From Rhypophila decipiens (lineage: Eukaryota; Ascomycota; Sordariomycetes; Sordariales; Naviculisporaceae), in assembly GCA_033297075.1 (NCBI GenBank), contig MU858207.1, positions 1-64,000 on the forward strand: a stretch of DNA of 64,000 nt, read 5' to 3'. Under the pieces are notes generated by a model. It was given only the letters and a program-made list of their open reading frames with translations, did no database searches and had not been told where the DNA came from. A program made the translations under genes and the position numbers. This document shows, one piece after another, positions 11,126 to 22,230 of the stretch; within the stretch, counting starts at the first letter, position 1, and every line of letters begins with the position of its first letter.

Positions 11126-13176
11126 ATGTCTCTGAGTTCAATTTCCTCCACGGACTGTGTTATAGCCGCCAGGCATCAGGTTGTTCAGTTACTACTAGCC
11201 GACAATGAGATCGAGGAACTAGTAATCACGGCGCTGAATGATTCAAAAATTGGGCCGAGGAAACTGGCAAGAAACTTTCGCCGGCTTCTTGTCCAACTTT
11301 CAAAAGACTTGCTTCAAGAGGCATTATCTGCGGCCCACAAGCACGCCGTGAAACTGATAAGGAGCCAGTCGATGCACATTGCCAATACGGTCAACTCATC
11401 CGTGGATACATCATCCTCGCCGGGAGAGATGACTGGTTCGTTATCCAGGTTTGAAGGTATGCGGAATAATGAACACGAATCTGCGTCCGAACCCTCCGAT
11501 GAAGAACAAGACTTGGAGGACCAAGAGGAACATCAGGAGAAGAAAATACTTGAAAGCTCTGACCTAGAGGAGATTAAAAGCTTCATCTGTTCGGGTTCTC
11601 CATTCACAATTTTCAAAAAGGACGGCTTCGCAAATTTGTAACCCCCAACGCTGAGCTTGAAATTTCAGACATCTCCCCGGCGGAGGATACAAGTCTAGAC
11701 CAAGAGGAAGAAAACCAGGGCGCTTCTGGAATTCGGGTGGAAACGGCGCGGCCCGAATCTGGGACCAAAAAGAGGGGACCTGTGGTGGCTCGAATGGTTC
11801 CCAGTACCGAAGTGATCAATCATACGGCCAGTCCAATGGAGGAAGAGGTTAACAAGTTAGATTGCAACAGAGAGGACAATACGGCCTTAGGTCCACGGGA
11901 AACGGAGACAAACACAGTCACGTACGAGAAGAAACTACGAGATGACAAGCCAACAAGTCCAGCTCCACCAAATTACCCAACAACCTTGCCAGAGATGATT
12001 GACGCCATCCTGGAAAAGACCCATACCTTCGGGTCTGAGCCCCACATATCCGCAGGCCACGACCGGATTAGATGGAAATGTGTGAGTTCAGAGTCTTGTG
12101 CTTGTGTAGCGGACCATGCCGAGCTCACAGAATTTGTACACAGACATGTGGCGCACAGCTATTTGATGATTTTGTGGAGCTCAAGCCAGGTGCGCTACAC
12201 AATCTCCAATCGACCTTAGAAGGAGGACAAGGTCAGCCGGATTCTCCAGATCGAAGCAACAGCCAATCTTCCTGGCAACAGAGCATCGGGGATATCAAAC
12301 GCTGTATGAGCTGGATCAGTCGAACCACGAGCAGTCTTTGGAGTCAGAAGCATGACACCACACTGCCCCTTGATCAACCAAAATCGACTTCAAACCAGTA
12401 TTCTACTCCACTCCAGCCTTATAATCTTCTCCGTCTCTTGTTTTGTATCCAAGCCGGAGAGACGGGCCTGAGGCTACACCAGGAGCGCCTGACGGGCGTC
12501 AGCTCTGACCGCGAAGTCTTGCTGTTCCTGCGAACAGAGTATCACCGACGAAGAAAGATATCGTCTTGGCTTACTTTTCGGAGTGTGTCGAGGGTATCAC
12601 TTGCCAGGGTAGGCAAAATCTACCATTAGCAATCGCCTCTCCTTCACGTTTTAATAAACTAACCTTTGTCTCGGCGTATTGTAGTTCATGGTCGACGCGA
12701 GTTCTTTCGCCGAGGTCCACCAGCACACCCAGTTCAGCGATACCACTGACTGCGTGTGCCTGCCCCCGGTAGAAAAGATAGGAACAGAGTACGCTTGCCG
12801 GCCTGCACCGCAGACCAAACCGCAATACTTGCCCGCGATAGGTCCTCGCTACTTGACACATCACTTCAATCACCCAGAGTGTGTCAGGCCGACACAAAGA
12901 TTCATCTACAATCAACTTCCAAAACACGCCTGTGGACAACTATCTGCATCAAACGACCAGATCAAGTTCGGCTGGGGACTCTATTTTGAGGAGGGCTGGC
13001 ATTGGAAGTCGATTTACCTTGTCATTGTGCTCTTACTTGCTTCTGGGAGTCTGGTCTTTGGGCTGACATGGTCGCTGACTAAAGGCGATGTCCAAGGCGG
13101 ATTCGCCATTTCGAGTGTGTGGATGACCATAGGGAGTTTATTATTGGGGTATATCGCGGTGAGGAGTGTTTCTTGA
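11126..13176 (+). CDS. Fungus-specific membrane-anchored protein with a cysteine motif, one frameshift
   Basis: Exons are 11126-12081, 12144-12608 and 12685-13176. The N-terminal helical part (RKLARNFRRLLVQLSKDL) and an acidic linker lead to a FICSGSPFTIF motif. Just after this the frame changes at an A5 run (11615-11619): the starting frame stops at 11641, and the next frame carries on without stops (TPNAELEISD). After intron 1 comes RIRWKC-TCGAQLFDDFVEL, a short cysteine motif common in these fungal proteins. The C-terminus has two TM helices (IYLVIVLLLASGSLVFGL and GSLLLGYIAVRSV). Function is unknown. The open frame after the run and the well-conserved character suggest either a single-base assembly error or a very recent break. 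Confidence 0.65.
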
Positions 13177-13489
13177 TTCACAATGTCTTCCATTCTCTCT
13201 CTGTCTACCGATGTGTTGCGTTTTCATCATATATAGGTGGATAGGTATACTTTTCCTGCCCTGGTCCGGGGTTTTGTTTACATCAACGGCGACTCCACAA
13301 TAGGGCATCTCCACCATCAGGGGTAAGTATTTCCCCATAAAGAAGTAGTCAATCAAAAAGTCCATCAGTATATTGATATCTCCATTCCTTCCGTACTCTT
13401 TCCCAATCCTTGTTGTTCCTGCTGCTGCCTCTCGGTATCCTTCACCAAAATCTAGACCGAGTTGCACTGACCCACCCAAAACTCCGACA
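13177..13489. other. Short intergenic gap between convergent genes
   Basis: Contains only 3' flanks; no gene seen. Confidence 0.5.
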
Positions 13490-14908
13490 TCAACGATCAG
13501 GCAGATACGTTGACGCAACAACGACGCTATTTCTTACCGCCACTCCTTGACCACCGGCCCAGGCTTTCAGGGCTATTCCCTCTCTTGCTGTAGAGGTTGG
13601 CAAGCTGACATTGAGACTATCGACGGACAGACCGTCATCGACCTCCTCTTCCTCGTGAATCTCCAGTCTTCTCTTCCGCCTCGAGCCAGCAGCTACAACG
13701 GCTCCAACACACGACTCCCTCAACCCAGCCAGCTCATACATCAGAATGACTCGGCAACAAGCCACACTCGCGATATACCTCGCCAGGATTGTCAGCGCAT
13801 CTTGAATCCCAATAAACGTCGTGCTAGCAAATACCACAGTGCCATAGATGATGTGAAAGACCGTCAACATGGACAACGTCCAAGCAGCGACAAGGAACGT
13901 CTTCCTTTCCACAAAGGTGACAATTCGCACCTGATATCCCTCTGCAGCAGCCGGTATACCCTCCGTAGTCGACAGAATGATCCAGGCTCTCATCGGAATA
14001 CTCCTGATCCAAATCCCCGCGCCTCTCCAAACAGAATCATGCTTGCCCCTTCCTGCTTTCCCAGGAATTTCAAGCCCGCTAACCTCCCCCTCGAGCAACA
14101 AGACCCTCTTCCTCTCTTTGGCTCGCTTCTCGTCCGCCATTCTCCGAACCCACTCGGCATCTTTGCCCCTCCAGCCCACCAGCCTCAACCTCAAGACCAA
14201 CATACCCAATAAGTGTGTCAATACCCCGGTAACAGCCCAAACCGTCGGCGCAAGGATCCCGTCCGTCCAAAACGCACAAATAGTCTTGATTCCCAGTTCC
14301 CAATTCATAACGACAATATTCCCCACCGCGATGATTGCAATCGCATATTCGACTGCCGCAATCCCGCTAATGGAAAACCATCGTCTAGGTCTCCACTGGG
14401 GTAGTCTAGCCGGATGATCGGAAAGAATCTCGGCAGGATCATGATACTCGAACGCGCGACTGAAATACACGGATGGACTTCCGGCACTCAGTAACAATGC
14501 CAGCAAAGGTCGACGAGCAATGTTACTCAGCATACTCATCTCCTCCGTTGATGCACCCAGAATAGCCAAAACAGTGGGCATCACGCCAAGCAGAACCTGG
14601 GCAGAGGTCATGCCATTTTTGACATAGTCCGAGGTGTGGTTCAGAATGCAGTTGATCACCGGCTGGGTGACGACACTGTAGATGCCGCCACCGCCGATGT
14701 AATCTATACGGGAGTGGTTCTTGACACCCGTGAGGTAGGCGGCGTATTCGTCTTCGCAGTAGAGTTGTCGGATGTCGGAGAAGATGTGGGCGTATTGCGG
14801 GTACCATTGTTGGAACTGGTTCTTGTTTGTTGCGCTGTGTACGGGGGAGGGGGTGATAAGGAGGAGGAGAGTTGTGAGGATAAGCTTGAAAGTAAAGCGT
14901 TTTGTCAT
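13490..14908 (-). CDS. Multi-pass membrane protein of unknown function
   Basis: A single uninterrupted frame of 472 residues from the ATG at 14908. It opens with a clear signal peptide ending near VHSA. A lumenal or extracellular segment follows with QQWYPQYAHIFSDI and two cysteines, then about five to six hydrophobic segments around residues 105-150, 180-245 and 345-395. Between them is a basic loop (RRMADEKRAKERKR). The C-terminal tail is acidic and probably cytosolic. It resembles a widespread unnamed fungal membrane protein type. I do not recognise a functional domain. Confidence 0.7.
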   Translation of the reverse strand: MTKRFTFKLILTTLLLLITPSPVHSATNKNQFQQWYPQYAHIFSDIRQLYCEDEYAAYLTGVKNHSRIDYIGGGGIYSVVTQPVINCILNHTSDYVKNGMTSAQVLLGVMPTVLAILGASTEEMSMLSNIARRPLLALLLSAGSPSVYFSRAFEYHDPAEILSDHPARLPQWRPRRWFSISGIAAVEYAIAIIAVGNIVVMNWELGIKTICAFWTDGILAPTVWAVTGVLTHLLGMLVLRLRLVGWRGKDAEWVRRMADEKRAKERKRVLLLEGEVSGLEIPGKAGRGKHDSVWRGAGIWIRSIPMRAWIILSTTEGIPAAAEGYQVRIVTFVERKTFLVAAWTLSMLTVFHIIYGTVVFASTTFIGIQDALTILARYIASVACCRVILMYELAGLRESCVGAVVAAGSRRKRRLEIHEEEEVDDGLSVDSLNVSLPTSTAREGIALKAWAGGQGVAVRNSVVVASTYLPDR

Positions 14909-16036
14909 GTTTTCGGGAGGTGGTTCAGGTCAATTCCTGGTTCTGGGCATAACAGGGGACTTGATGGCTTGATGATATGCTAGCCGAGCTTGTGCCCGTC
15001 AGTTAAGTGGTGAAAGTTGTTTGCGGTGATGGGAAGAAGGTGAACCCGGAGCTGGTCCTGTAGGTAACGGTAAAGTTATGGTCAGCACAAGACCGGGAGT
15101 AAGCTGGGCTGGCCATGCGCATCAGTATAACCTTGAGAATCGTGTGAAAAGAAAGAGCATAAAATGCGGCTGAAGCTGTTGTCAGGAAATTCACTTTTAT
15201 TTTCGTGCTTCTGCAGTTGTTCCGGCCCCCAAAATTCCCCTGCAGCAGTCTCGTCCTCTCATCCACTGTGTATAACGCCATTGATTTGGATTACTCGTTT
15301 CATTAACCGCATGTGGGACGAGCTGAAGAGCGACACGCAGTTTGTGGCTTTATCTCCCACATTTGTATGGTGATGAAATAGCACTGCCTGCTTGGCAGGC
15401 TTCATCAGGGCACCGCGTTGGATACCACAGGGTTTGTGCCGCTGCGGCTTGCTTATCGTGGCGTCCCATAGGCACTGAGGTGACAGGACCCCGTGGACGT
15501 GTTGGCCGGCATTTCTGGCCCCCGAGGGCCGGCCAAGTCGGGGTTTGTTCAGTGGGAAGGTGGGGCGAAGAGATGGTGTGAAGAAGCAGGCTCTCGCTCT
15601 GCCGTAGGTGGTAGACTTGTCTGAATCGTCACCCCGATAAAACTGGCGTCGGCATCTCATATTCGCGAGAAAATACCAGGTTCCTGGTTTGGGACCATTC
15701 ATTTCTTTGAGCAAAATACGTGATTAGTCGCTCCTCCTCCCTTTCTCAAGTTATGTCCGCAATTGTCTCTCCGAGCCAGCCGGGTTAGTAGGGCAGGCTT
15801 GACAGGTGATAAGCCGGGCGTTTTAGAGGAGTTGGGAGAAGAAACCACATGCAGGCTTCTTGCAGGAACCAAAACAATGCAGGAGCTAGGTACGTACCGT
15901 TCTTGCATTAACACATCAACTTCGTGCAGGAAGGTCACATGACGTAGGCATTTTCCCCTCACTTCACGCTCCGGGATTCTGTTCAGCTTCATGTCCAACA
16001 ACAATCTTCGGTGTCGCGTAATAGTACTGATAAAAC
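14909..16036. other. Intergenic, divergent promoters
   Basis: About 1.1 kb between divergent genes. ORFs inside overlap on both strands and show no domain or splice structure. Confidence 0.5.
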
Positions 16037-19000
16037 ATGTCTTCGGGACCAAAACCTCTACCCGAGCTCGTTCGCGACTCCGAGTTGGAAACGAAATTCG
16101 ATTCTGGGCGACGGACAATTCACTTCTTCCATGACACTCCGACGACTACACGCCAGGAGGTCTGGCAGCGGGAGAAGAAGCCGATAGGCCGAGGGGCCTT
16201 TGGTGAAGTATGGCTCGAGAAGTGCGTCGAGGGTCGGGAGACAGGAGAGCCTTCATCCGATTCTACAGACGGATCCCCAAGGTCCGAAATAGGCCGCAGT
16301 GCTCAATGACCTACCGATACATCTCAAAAGACCGGAAGAAGACGAGGTTTATGAGCAAATAATTGAGCATCATGACCAAACAATCTCGACATTTTTCCTT
16401 GAGGACCCACACAACATATACGAAACAGGCACGTGTGATATTGCGGAAACGTCGGTAGGAAAAAAGACGCTCACCTTACGTCCTTCGGGATCAGGGGGCA
16501 ATACGAACCGGCTATCCCCTGACCAACTACGCGTCTCAAAATTCAGCTTAGCCAGCATCTTGGATTCCGGCAAGGATGATGTTCCCGGCGACTTCACGTA
16601 CATTGCCGGCGCCTTTTTATCGGAAAGCCCTAATACCCTTGCTGCCTTGTGGGATAATGGCGACGGATTTGGTGGAGTTCATGTATGGGACGTCGAAAAA
16701 GGTGTCATTACCCGTATGTTCGCTCATAAGCTCCGTCGTAAGGAAAAGAAGACTCGGCATACTCGACAAACAGGCGCCGACGCCTCAGGATCACGGTCCT
16801 CACAATTGGATCGTTCCTGTATTGTCTTCTCCCCGGACTCTCAGATGATAGCGTATTCATACCGGCTCAGCAGCACAATTCGTGTGGCGAACCTAACAGC
16901 AGGTGATGTCACCGAGCTTGGAGGTCATGAGTTACCGATCACGATGCTTGCTTTCAGTGCCCCGCAAGAAAATACAAGTAATGACTGCACAGTCGTACTG
17001 GCCTCGGCCTCCCTAGACAAAACTGTGCGGCTTTGGCCTTTTTTCGAGAGTCGCCCGGCCGCCGCTGATGAGGATTGGCAGGTCTTGCATCATAGCGAGC
17101 CAGTGGTCTGGGTCAGCTTTGTTCCTGTGGACGACGCACCAAGGCCCGATGCTGCTGATGCAACCAGGTTCCAGATTCTTTCCATATCCGAAAGCAGAAC
17201 CCAACATCATTGGAGATGGTGGCACCAGTGGGAGGCAGTGAGCTACAACATGCATATGGAACCCTTTTCACCGGCCCCTGGAGTCGTTGCAGCGATCGCT
17301 GCCGCCCAAGACGGGCAATGGATTGCCATTGGCATTTGGTCCGCCGAGACTAAAAGCGCGCAGCTCGAACTGGGGAGGCGCATCGTCCTACAACGCGATG
17401 TCACTTTTCACATACCGCCAGATGATTGTATCCTGCTCCACGACCACGCGGCCGTCGATAATATCTCGTTTTTAGGAAGCAGTGATGATGAGGGAGCCAT
17501 TCTAGCTGTATCCACGGACAAATCTATCACCTTTTATGGACGGGATTTTGGGGGGAGATATCTTTCCCAAATACTCAAAATTCCAAAGGGCCGCGAGCTC
17601 TCCTACCCTATCAGTCCTGTGGTCCTGACGTCAAACTCCCACTACCTTTCCCTTTTCCACCACCATTCCCAAGAAATAGAGTTCTGGGACTCAGCCAATC
17701 TCAGGAGTCTTTACGATATTCAGTGCCATGTCGACTATGCCCGCTTCTCCTCGATTTCTCCGGACGGAAAGTATGCGGTATCTGTTGCGGAAGACACCTC
17801 CCCAGCGGCTTCAAGTATCATGATGTGGAGTGTGCGTAAGGCACGTCCGGCCCTGGTTATCAAGGCTGGGAAGAGGGAATCAGATGTAGCCATTCATGCT
17901 GTTGGTTTCTCGGCCGATTCAGAACTTATAGGTGTCTTGACCTATTCTTGCGACCTCCATGTCTGGAGGGTTAAGACCGGGGAGTACATGGGCATGGTGC
18001 AGTGTCAAAACGACCACCAAATCAATCCGCGGACAGAAATGGTTGCTTGCGCGGCGTGCGCCGTTTTAGCACCTGACCTCATGGGTTTCGCATGCCCCTT
18101 CGCCTATGAGGTACAAGAGGCTGGCCGCAATATAACCCATCACGGGATCTCATTAAGGTACCGGACAAACACCGACTGGACTTTTGGGGCTGGAATTCCC
18201 CATGCTACCGTTCCCTTCGATCTTGCCCGGGACAAACCACACGTACCTGTCGGGGGCCTTGCCTTTTCTCATGATGGGCGTTTTCTTGCTGAAATCTCCA
18301 TCGACGGAGTTGTCACAATATGGAAAACTACTTCTGGAAGAAGCAGAATTCAAACAAAAATACGAACAACAGTCGGTACTAAAGCCGACGACGCCGGCGG
18401 TGAAGTATGGAACTACCTTTCAACCTCCGAAGGGGACAACGAGGGCCCTTCTGCTGGGGTCGCTTTCTCACAATATGACACCAAGCTTGCGGTCTATTTT
18501 AACAACACACAGGGTTTACAACTATGGTCCTTGGAGGACGATAAACCGGCACTGATCATTCGACAAACCACTAGCATCCTCAAAGGTAATCTGAATGGAC
18601 ACCTCGCAGGGCTTGAGAGTTGCCCAGCACCCTTCATCTCACCGGACTTTACTCGATACGTGATTTACAGCGGGGTGTCAGGCGAAGTTACCTTAATGAG
18701 TTTGAGGAGCAAACAAGTTATCCAAGTGCTGAAATGCCACCGGCACCATAGAGAACTTCCTCGGAGGACTCCTTTAGTCAGCTTCTCACCCGATTCCCGA
18801 CGTCTTATCACAGCTTTCCCGTACAACGGCCCCACAATGAAGGTGTGGGATGCCAAGACCGGAGCCAAGTTGACAGAATTCGACGTGTCTAGTGTCGATG
18901 GGGTCTTTTTCTGGCCAGATTCCAGGCGCGTGGCCACCACTTCATTCAGGGAAGGCAGGATTCGGGTATTTGACGCCAAGACAGGCGAGTGCTGTCGAAT

Positions 19001-19058
19001 ATTTCAAGGGAAAGGACAGGACTATGTAGTAGAGGAGGAGAAGGAGGAAGACACATAA
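16037..19058 (+). CDS. WD40-repeat protein with a truncated protein-kinase N-terminus
   Basis: The ATG at 16037 starts a segment with EVWQREKKPIGRGAFGEVW, the glycine-rich ATP loop of a fungal Ser/Thr kinase. The kinase stops there: the frame ends at 16309, and the invariant Lys, HRD and DFG regions are absent. The next long frame, 16299-19058 (about 919 codons), has no ATG for its first 139 codons, so it must be fed by the upstream segment through an unresolved short intron or a frame break. It encodes many WD-type units (VHVWDVEKG, KTVRLW, VTIWKTTSG, MKVWDAKTG, IRVFDAKTGEC), probably one or two beta-propellers. Such propellers often form the sensing end of fungal NLR-like proteins. No NACHT or NB-ARC domain is visible. 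It could be an adaptor, a decayed kinase-WD40 gene, or both. Confidence 0.6.
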
Positions 19059-20155
19059 CGCTAAGACCGCTCCGTCAGTAATGAACAGTCACGACTATGG
19101 AGTTTTTACACGAAGAATACATTTTCTAGAGTATCTAAGAAGATGCAACAAATATTCTTCTGATCTTTCATTTAACCTCAATTTGTCCTTTCATTCTTTA
19201 CCGGTGCTTATATCGATGTCGCAGGTAGCTGTTCCACAACCGGCACCAAACAACTTACCATATCCACCCCATTATCACCATATCTCACATTACCCTCATC
19301 ACTTAGCCTTACTCCATTGGCATATATATGGATAATACAGCTTACTGTTAGATGCTCCAAAAGCATATAGTCTACTTGAGTATAACAAGTAAAACGTGAT
19401 CTGGTCTATAATTAAACAAGGAGAATAACCCTTTTAGTCAGTTCACTATGATTCGATGTATTACTCTCTTAAATACGGACACGAGCACCGTGGTCGGGTA
19501 TAATTACAATAGAATATGTTTGTGGACGACATATCAAGACTGTATCCACACTTTCATACTCACGGCACCAATAATACTTACGATACCCTTTTATGAGCTC
19601 AGGAGAAAGAGGGTGTTGAATCCGCAAGCCAGTCAGCCGGCCATGCCGGCCAGTAACCCGGCGTATGAGCTAGCGATCTGGCGATTCCGTAGTCATCGAG
19701 GATCGCCGATCGGCCTGCCGGAATTCCGACCGGCCAGTCGGAATTCCGTGGCTACGAAGATCTACTTATATGGCTAGATTTCCTGTATTCTATGTTGTTT
19801 TTAGACAGACTCAATTGAACACAAGGATCACCAGTTATTGTATGCCACTACGGCTACGGTAGCCAGATCCTCGGCTTCATCATCCACTAGTTGAACCAAC
19901 AGAGGGGATTTGTTCACAATTGTGATTACCTTTACGGAGAAGAATTTGATGACCAAGACAAGCCAACGCAATCTACATCATACAAGTCGGCCCTTTAACA
20001 ACCAACAGGCCCAGTACACCAAACAGATATGAGCTTATCCAACTGAAGCCAATCAAGGAGGGTACAATACGACTAGAGATCAGCCCGTATTGAAGAACCA
20101 ACGGACAATATAACCAACCAGCTTCGCCCATATGATTTTCCCGAGACCTTTCCCA
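19059..20155. other. AT-rich intergenic region with a GC-rich palindromic patch
   Basis: The left 500 bp is markedly AT-rich. ORFs there have no family character. The GC-rich patch is listed separately. It may be the scar of a mobile element, but no element was identified. Confidence 0.5.
19631..19760. repeat. GC-rich patch with nested palindromes
   Basis: An abrupt GC-rich island in AT-rich sequence. It contains palindromes such as GGCCATGCCGGCC, GCCGATCGGC and GGAATTCC (the last twice, around 19722 and 19741), arranged almost symmetrically about GACCGGCCAGTC. Origin unknown. Confidence 0.5.
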
Positions 20156-21214
20156 TCAAACCGAAGCAGGTGGACCGACCCAGACCTCATCCCCAATATA
20201 CGCGCTCTGGTCCTCCAGCGCAGCATCCTCCTCCGGAATCGAGACCCTCTCGAACTCCGTGACAAACTGTCCCTCGTCGCCAGATTCGCCATCGTCGTCA
20301 TCATCCCCCATCATATCCCCATCCAAGATACCCTGATCCGCTGTCTTCCACTCCTTGCTAAACCAGAGTCTCGTACAACGGTACCGTCCCACCCTGACGG
20401 CAATGACAATATCCTCCTTTACCCCATGTTTAATATCCCCCGTATTTTCCTCCCGCGCATGAGCTCCGGCGCGGGCAGCTCCAATCCCGTCCAGTGGTGC
20501 TGCCACCGCCGCACCACCGGCCGTAGCAGCAGCAGCTGCTATAGCCCCAGCATCCAACTCCCCATGCACACCGCCCTCTTTACTTTTCCCCATGACAGTC
20601 TTGAACATGAAATTCTTGGCAACTTTCAGGCCCGTGATCATGTATAAATCCACGCCGGTTTTGGGGGGAGAGCCAGAGAGATAATCCTGCACCTCGGGAA
20701 CGGCTAAGCTAGCCTTGACATATTCCGGCGTAGGGTCAAAATACGTTGTGACAATGGAATCACACTCTACCGTCTCTGTGATATTGCTATCGATACCGAG
20801 GTCAACGCCACCGTTGGCTAATTTGGAGAATTTCAGCCAAGCTGAGCCGTTTGCCGCGCGAACTCTGGATAAAGTGTCGATGTAAGATGTGTGTGTTACA
20901 GGAGGGTAGATCAAGTCGGACAGCTTGATCAGCTTGTTTTTTTTACCGTTTTTGCCTTGATTGGTGCTGTTTTGGTCGGCTGCGGTGTTATCTGTAGCCG
21001 TGGCAGTCAGATTGTTGGCAGCCTGACGTGGGCAAGGGCTAGAGATAATCCGCGACCTTCGATTCAATGGCGTCAAATGTGACAGAGAGGTTACAACTGT
21101 GCCCAGGTTCAGGGCAGGCGAGGTTTTGGACACGTCGTAGGGGTCTTTTGGGGCGACGATGTCGAAGCGAGGGACCACATGGTAGGTTGGCCCGCCGCGG
21201 TTGGACGAGGCCAT
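20156..21214 (-). CDS. Gasdermin-like pore-forming protein (RCD-1/HET-Q1 type)
   Basis: A single exon of 352 residues from the ATG at 21214. The ORF continues upstream to 21379, but Met56 (MASSNRGG) is the natural start. The N-terminal half has VVPRFDIVAPKDPYD, LNLGTVV, SIVTTYFDPTPEYV and YMITGLKVAKN, then a Gly/Ala-rich segment (221-251) and EDIVIAVRVGR. This layout is that of fungal gasdermins, which insert into the plasma membrane and kill the cell. Family members are held inactive by a C-terminal tail and activated by its removal; here residues 295-352 form a very acidic tail with a run of five Asp. A Lys-rich insert lies at 88-98. The S8 protease gene next door is the expected activator. 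The call rests on motif recognition and context; an HMM or structure search would settle it. Confidence 0.72.
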   Translation of the reverse strand: MASSNRGGPTYHVVPRFDIVAPKDPYDVSKTSPALNLGTVVTSLSHLTPLNRRSRIISSPCPRQAANNLTATATDNTAADQNSTNQGKNGKKNKLIKLSDLIYPPVTHTSYIDTLSRVRAANGSAWLKFSKLANGGVDLGIDSNITETVECDSIVTTYFDPTPEYVKASLAVPEVQDYLSGSPPKTGVDLYMITGLKVAKNFMFKTVMGKSKEGGVHGELDAGAIAAAAATAGGAAVAAPLDGIGAARAGAHAREENTGDIKHGVKEDIVIAVRVGRYRCTRLWFSKEWKTADQGILDGDMMGDDDDDGESGDEGQFVTEFERVSIPEEDAALEDQSAYIGDEVWVGPPASV

Positions 21215-22230
21215 TGCTGTTTGGTATGGTTGGTTTATAGGAAAGCGGAGGAGGATAGTCAAGGAACTATGCAATGATATGAAAACTGCTCGTCGAATGA
21301 ACTCAGAGATGGTTTTACTCCTCCAGGAGATCATCAGATGTATGGATGGATGGATGGAATTTATTTCGCCCGGAGGCACTGAGCCTAAAGGGCCTATGCA
21401 CGCTAACTACATTTGGTTCATCCAAATCCGCCATTATCTCGTCCAAGCCCTCTACTTTTTCACCTCTAGATCACCCGATGCCTCTTTTCATTTTATAAGC
21501 AGATCACCTTGAAGGTTGCGTTCTCCAAGTGTTCAGCGTCCTATCTTCAGCAGCTAAAGCAGGATCTGCTGGTTGAGGCTGCGTGGGACTCCTTAGTCAG
21601 ATGTTGTGCTTATCACAGGAGTGATTGCTGCCTTGGCATGGCTGCCTGAGGCAAGAAAGCGGGGAAAACTCGATATCCTCTTCAGCCGCACCTTGGCAAC
21701 GGGGTTTGTGTTCATTTTGTCCTGACTCCCCAGAGACATTGTTAGCTATCTGACCGTCATGGTGGATGTTGTACTTTGTCAAGGAGATCTACGACACGGT
21801 CCGTGAAACAGGTTGCAAATGCATAATAGTTTACTTTCCCTAGAGCGCCCACTTCTGCAGGCTGCTCATTGAGTCATTAGGTTGGTCGACCAGCGATACC
21901 GTAACTAGAACAGAGGGAAATACACGCGTACGCCACCGACAAAATAAACCCTGCTTCAGCAACTTTTCGCGGGAGAGAATGTGATTAATTAGGTGCATTC
22001 TTCACTCGCTTTATTTTATTACTTCTTCTGGGCAGCCGCTATACCTGCTTTGCAAAGTACACTTTCCTCCGCTTCGAATAGATACCGCCAACGAAATGTT
22101 ATGTCATGTTAGGATTGTAATGAGAATATCTCGCCCCAGAACTCTCTAAAGGATCTCAACGTGGAGCAAGTTGTACAGTTCTTCCCAAGTTCCAATGCTA
22201 TGCCTCTATGCCTCTATGTCCCTGATATCG
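21215..22230. other. Intergenic between gasdermin-like and protease genes
   Basis: About 1 kb separating two genes on the same strand. It holds the gasdermin promoter and the protease 3' flank; no gene seen. Confidence 0.5.

Noticed and set aside
19448..19777. 109-residue ORF running into the GC-rich palindromic patch
   Set aside because: Composition-driven; no family character and ends in palindromic DNA.
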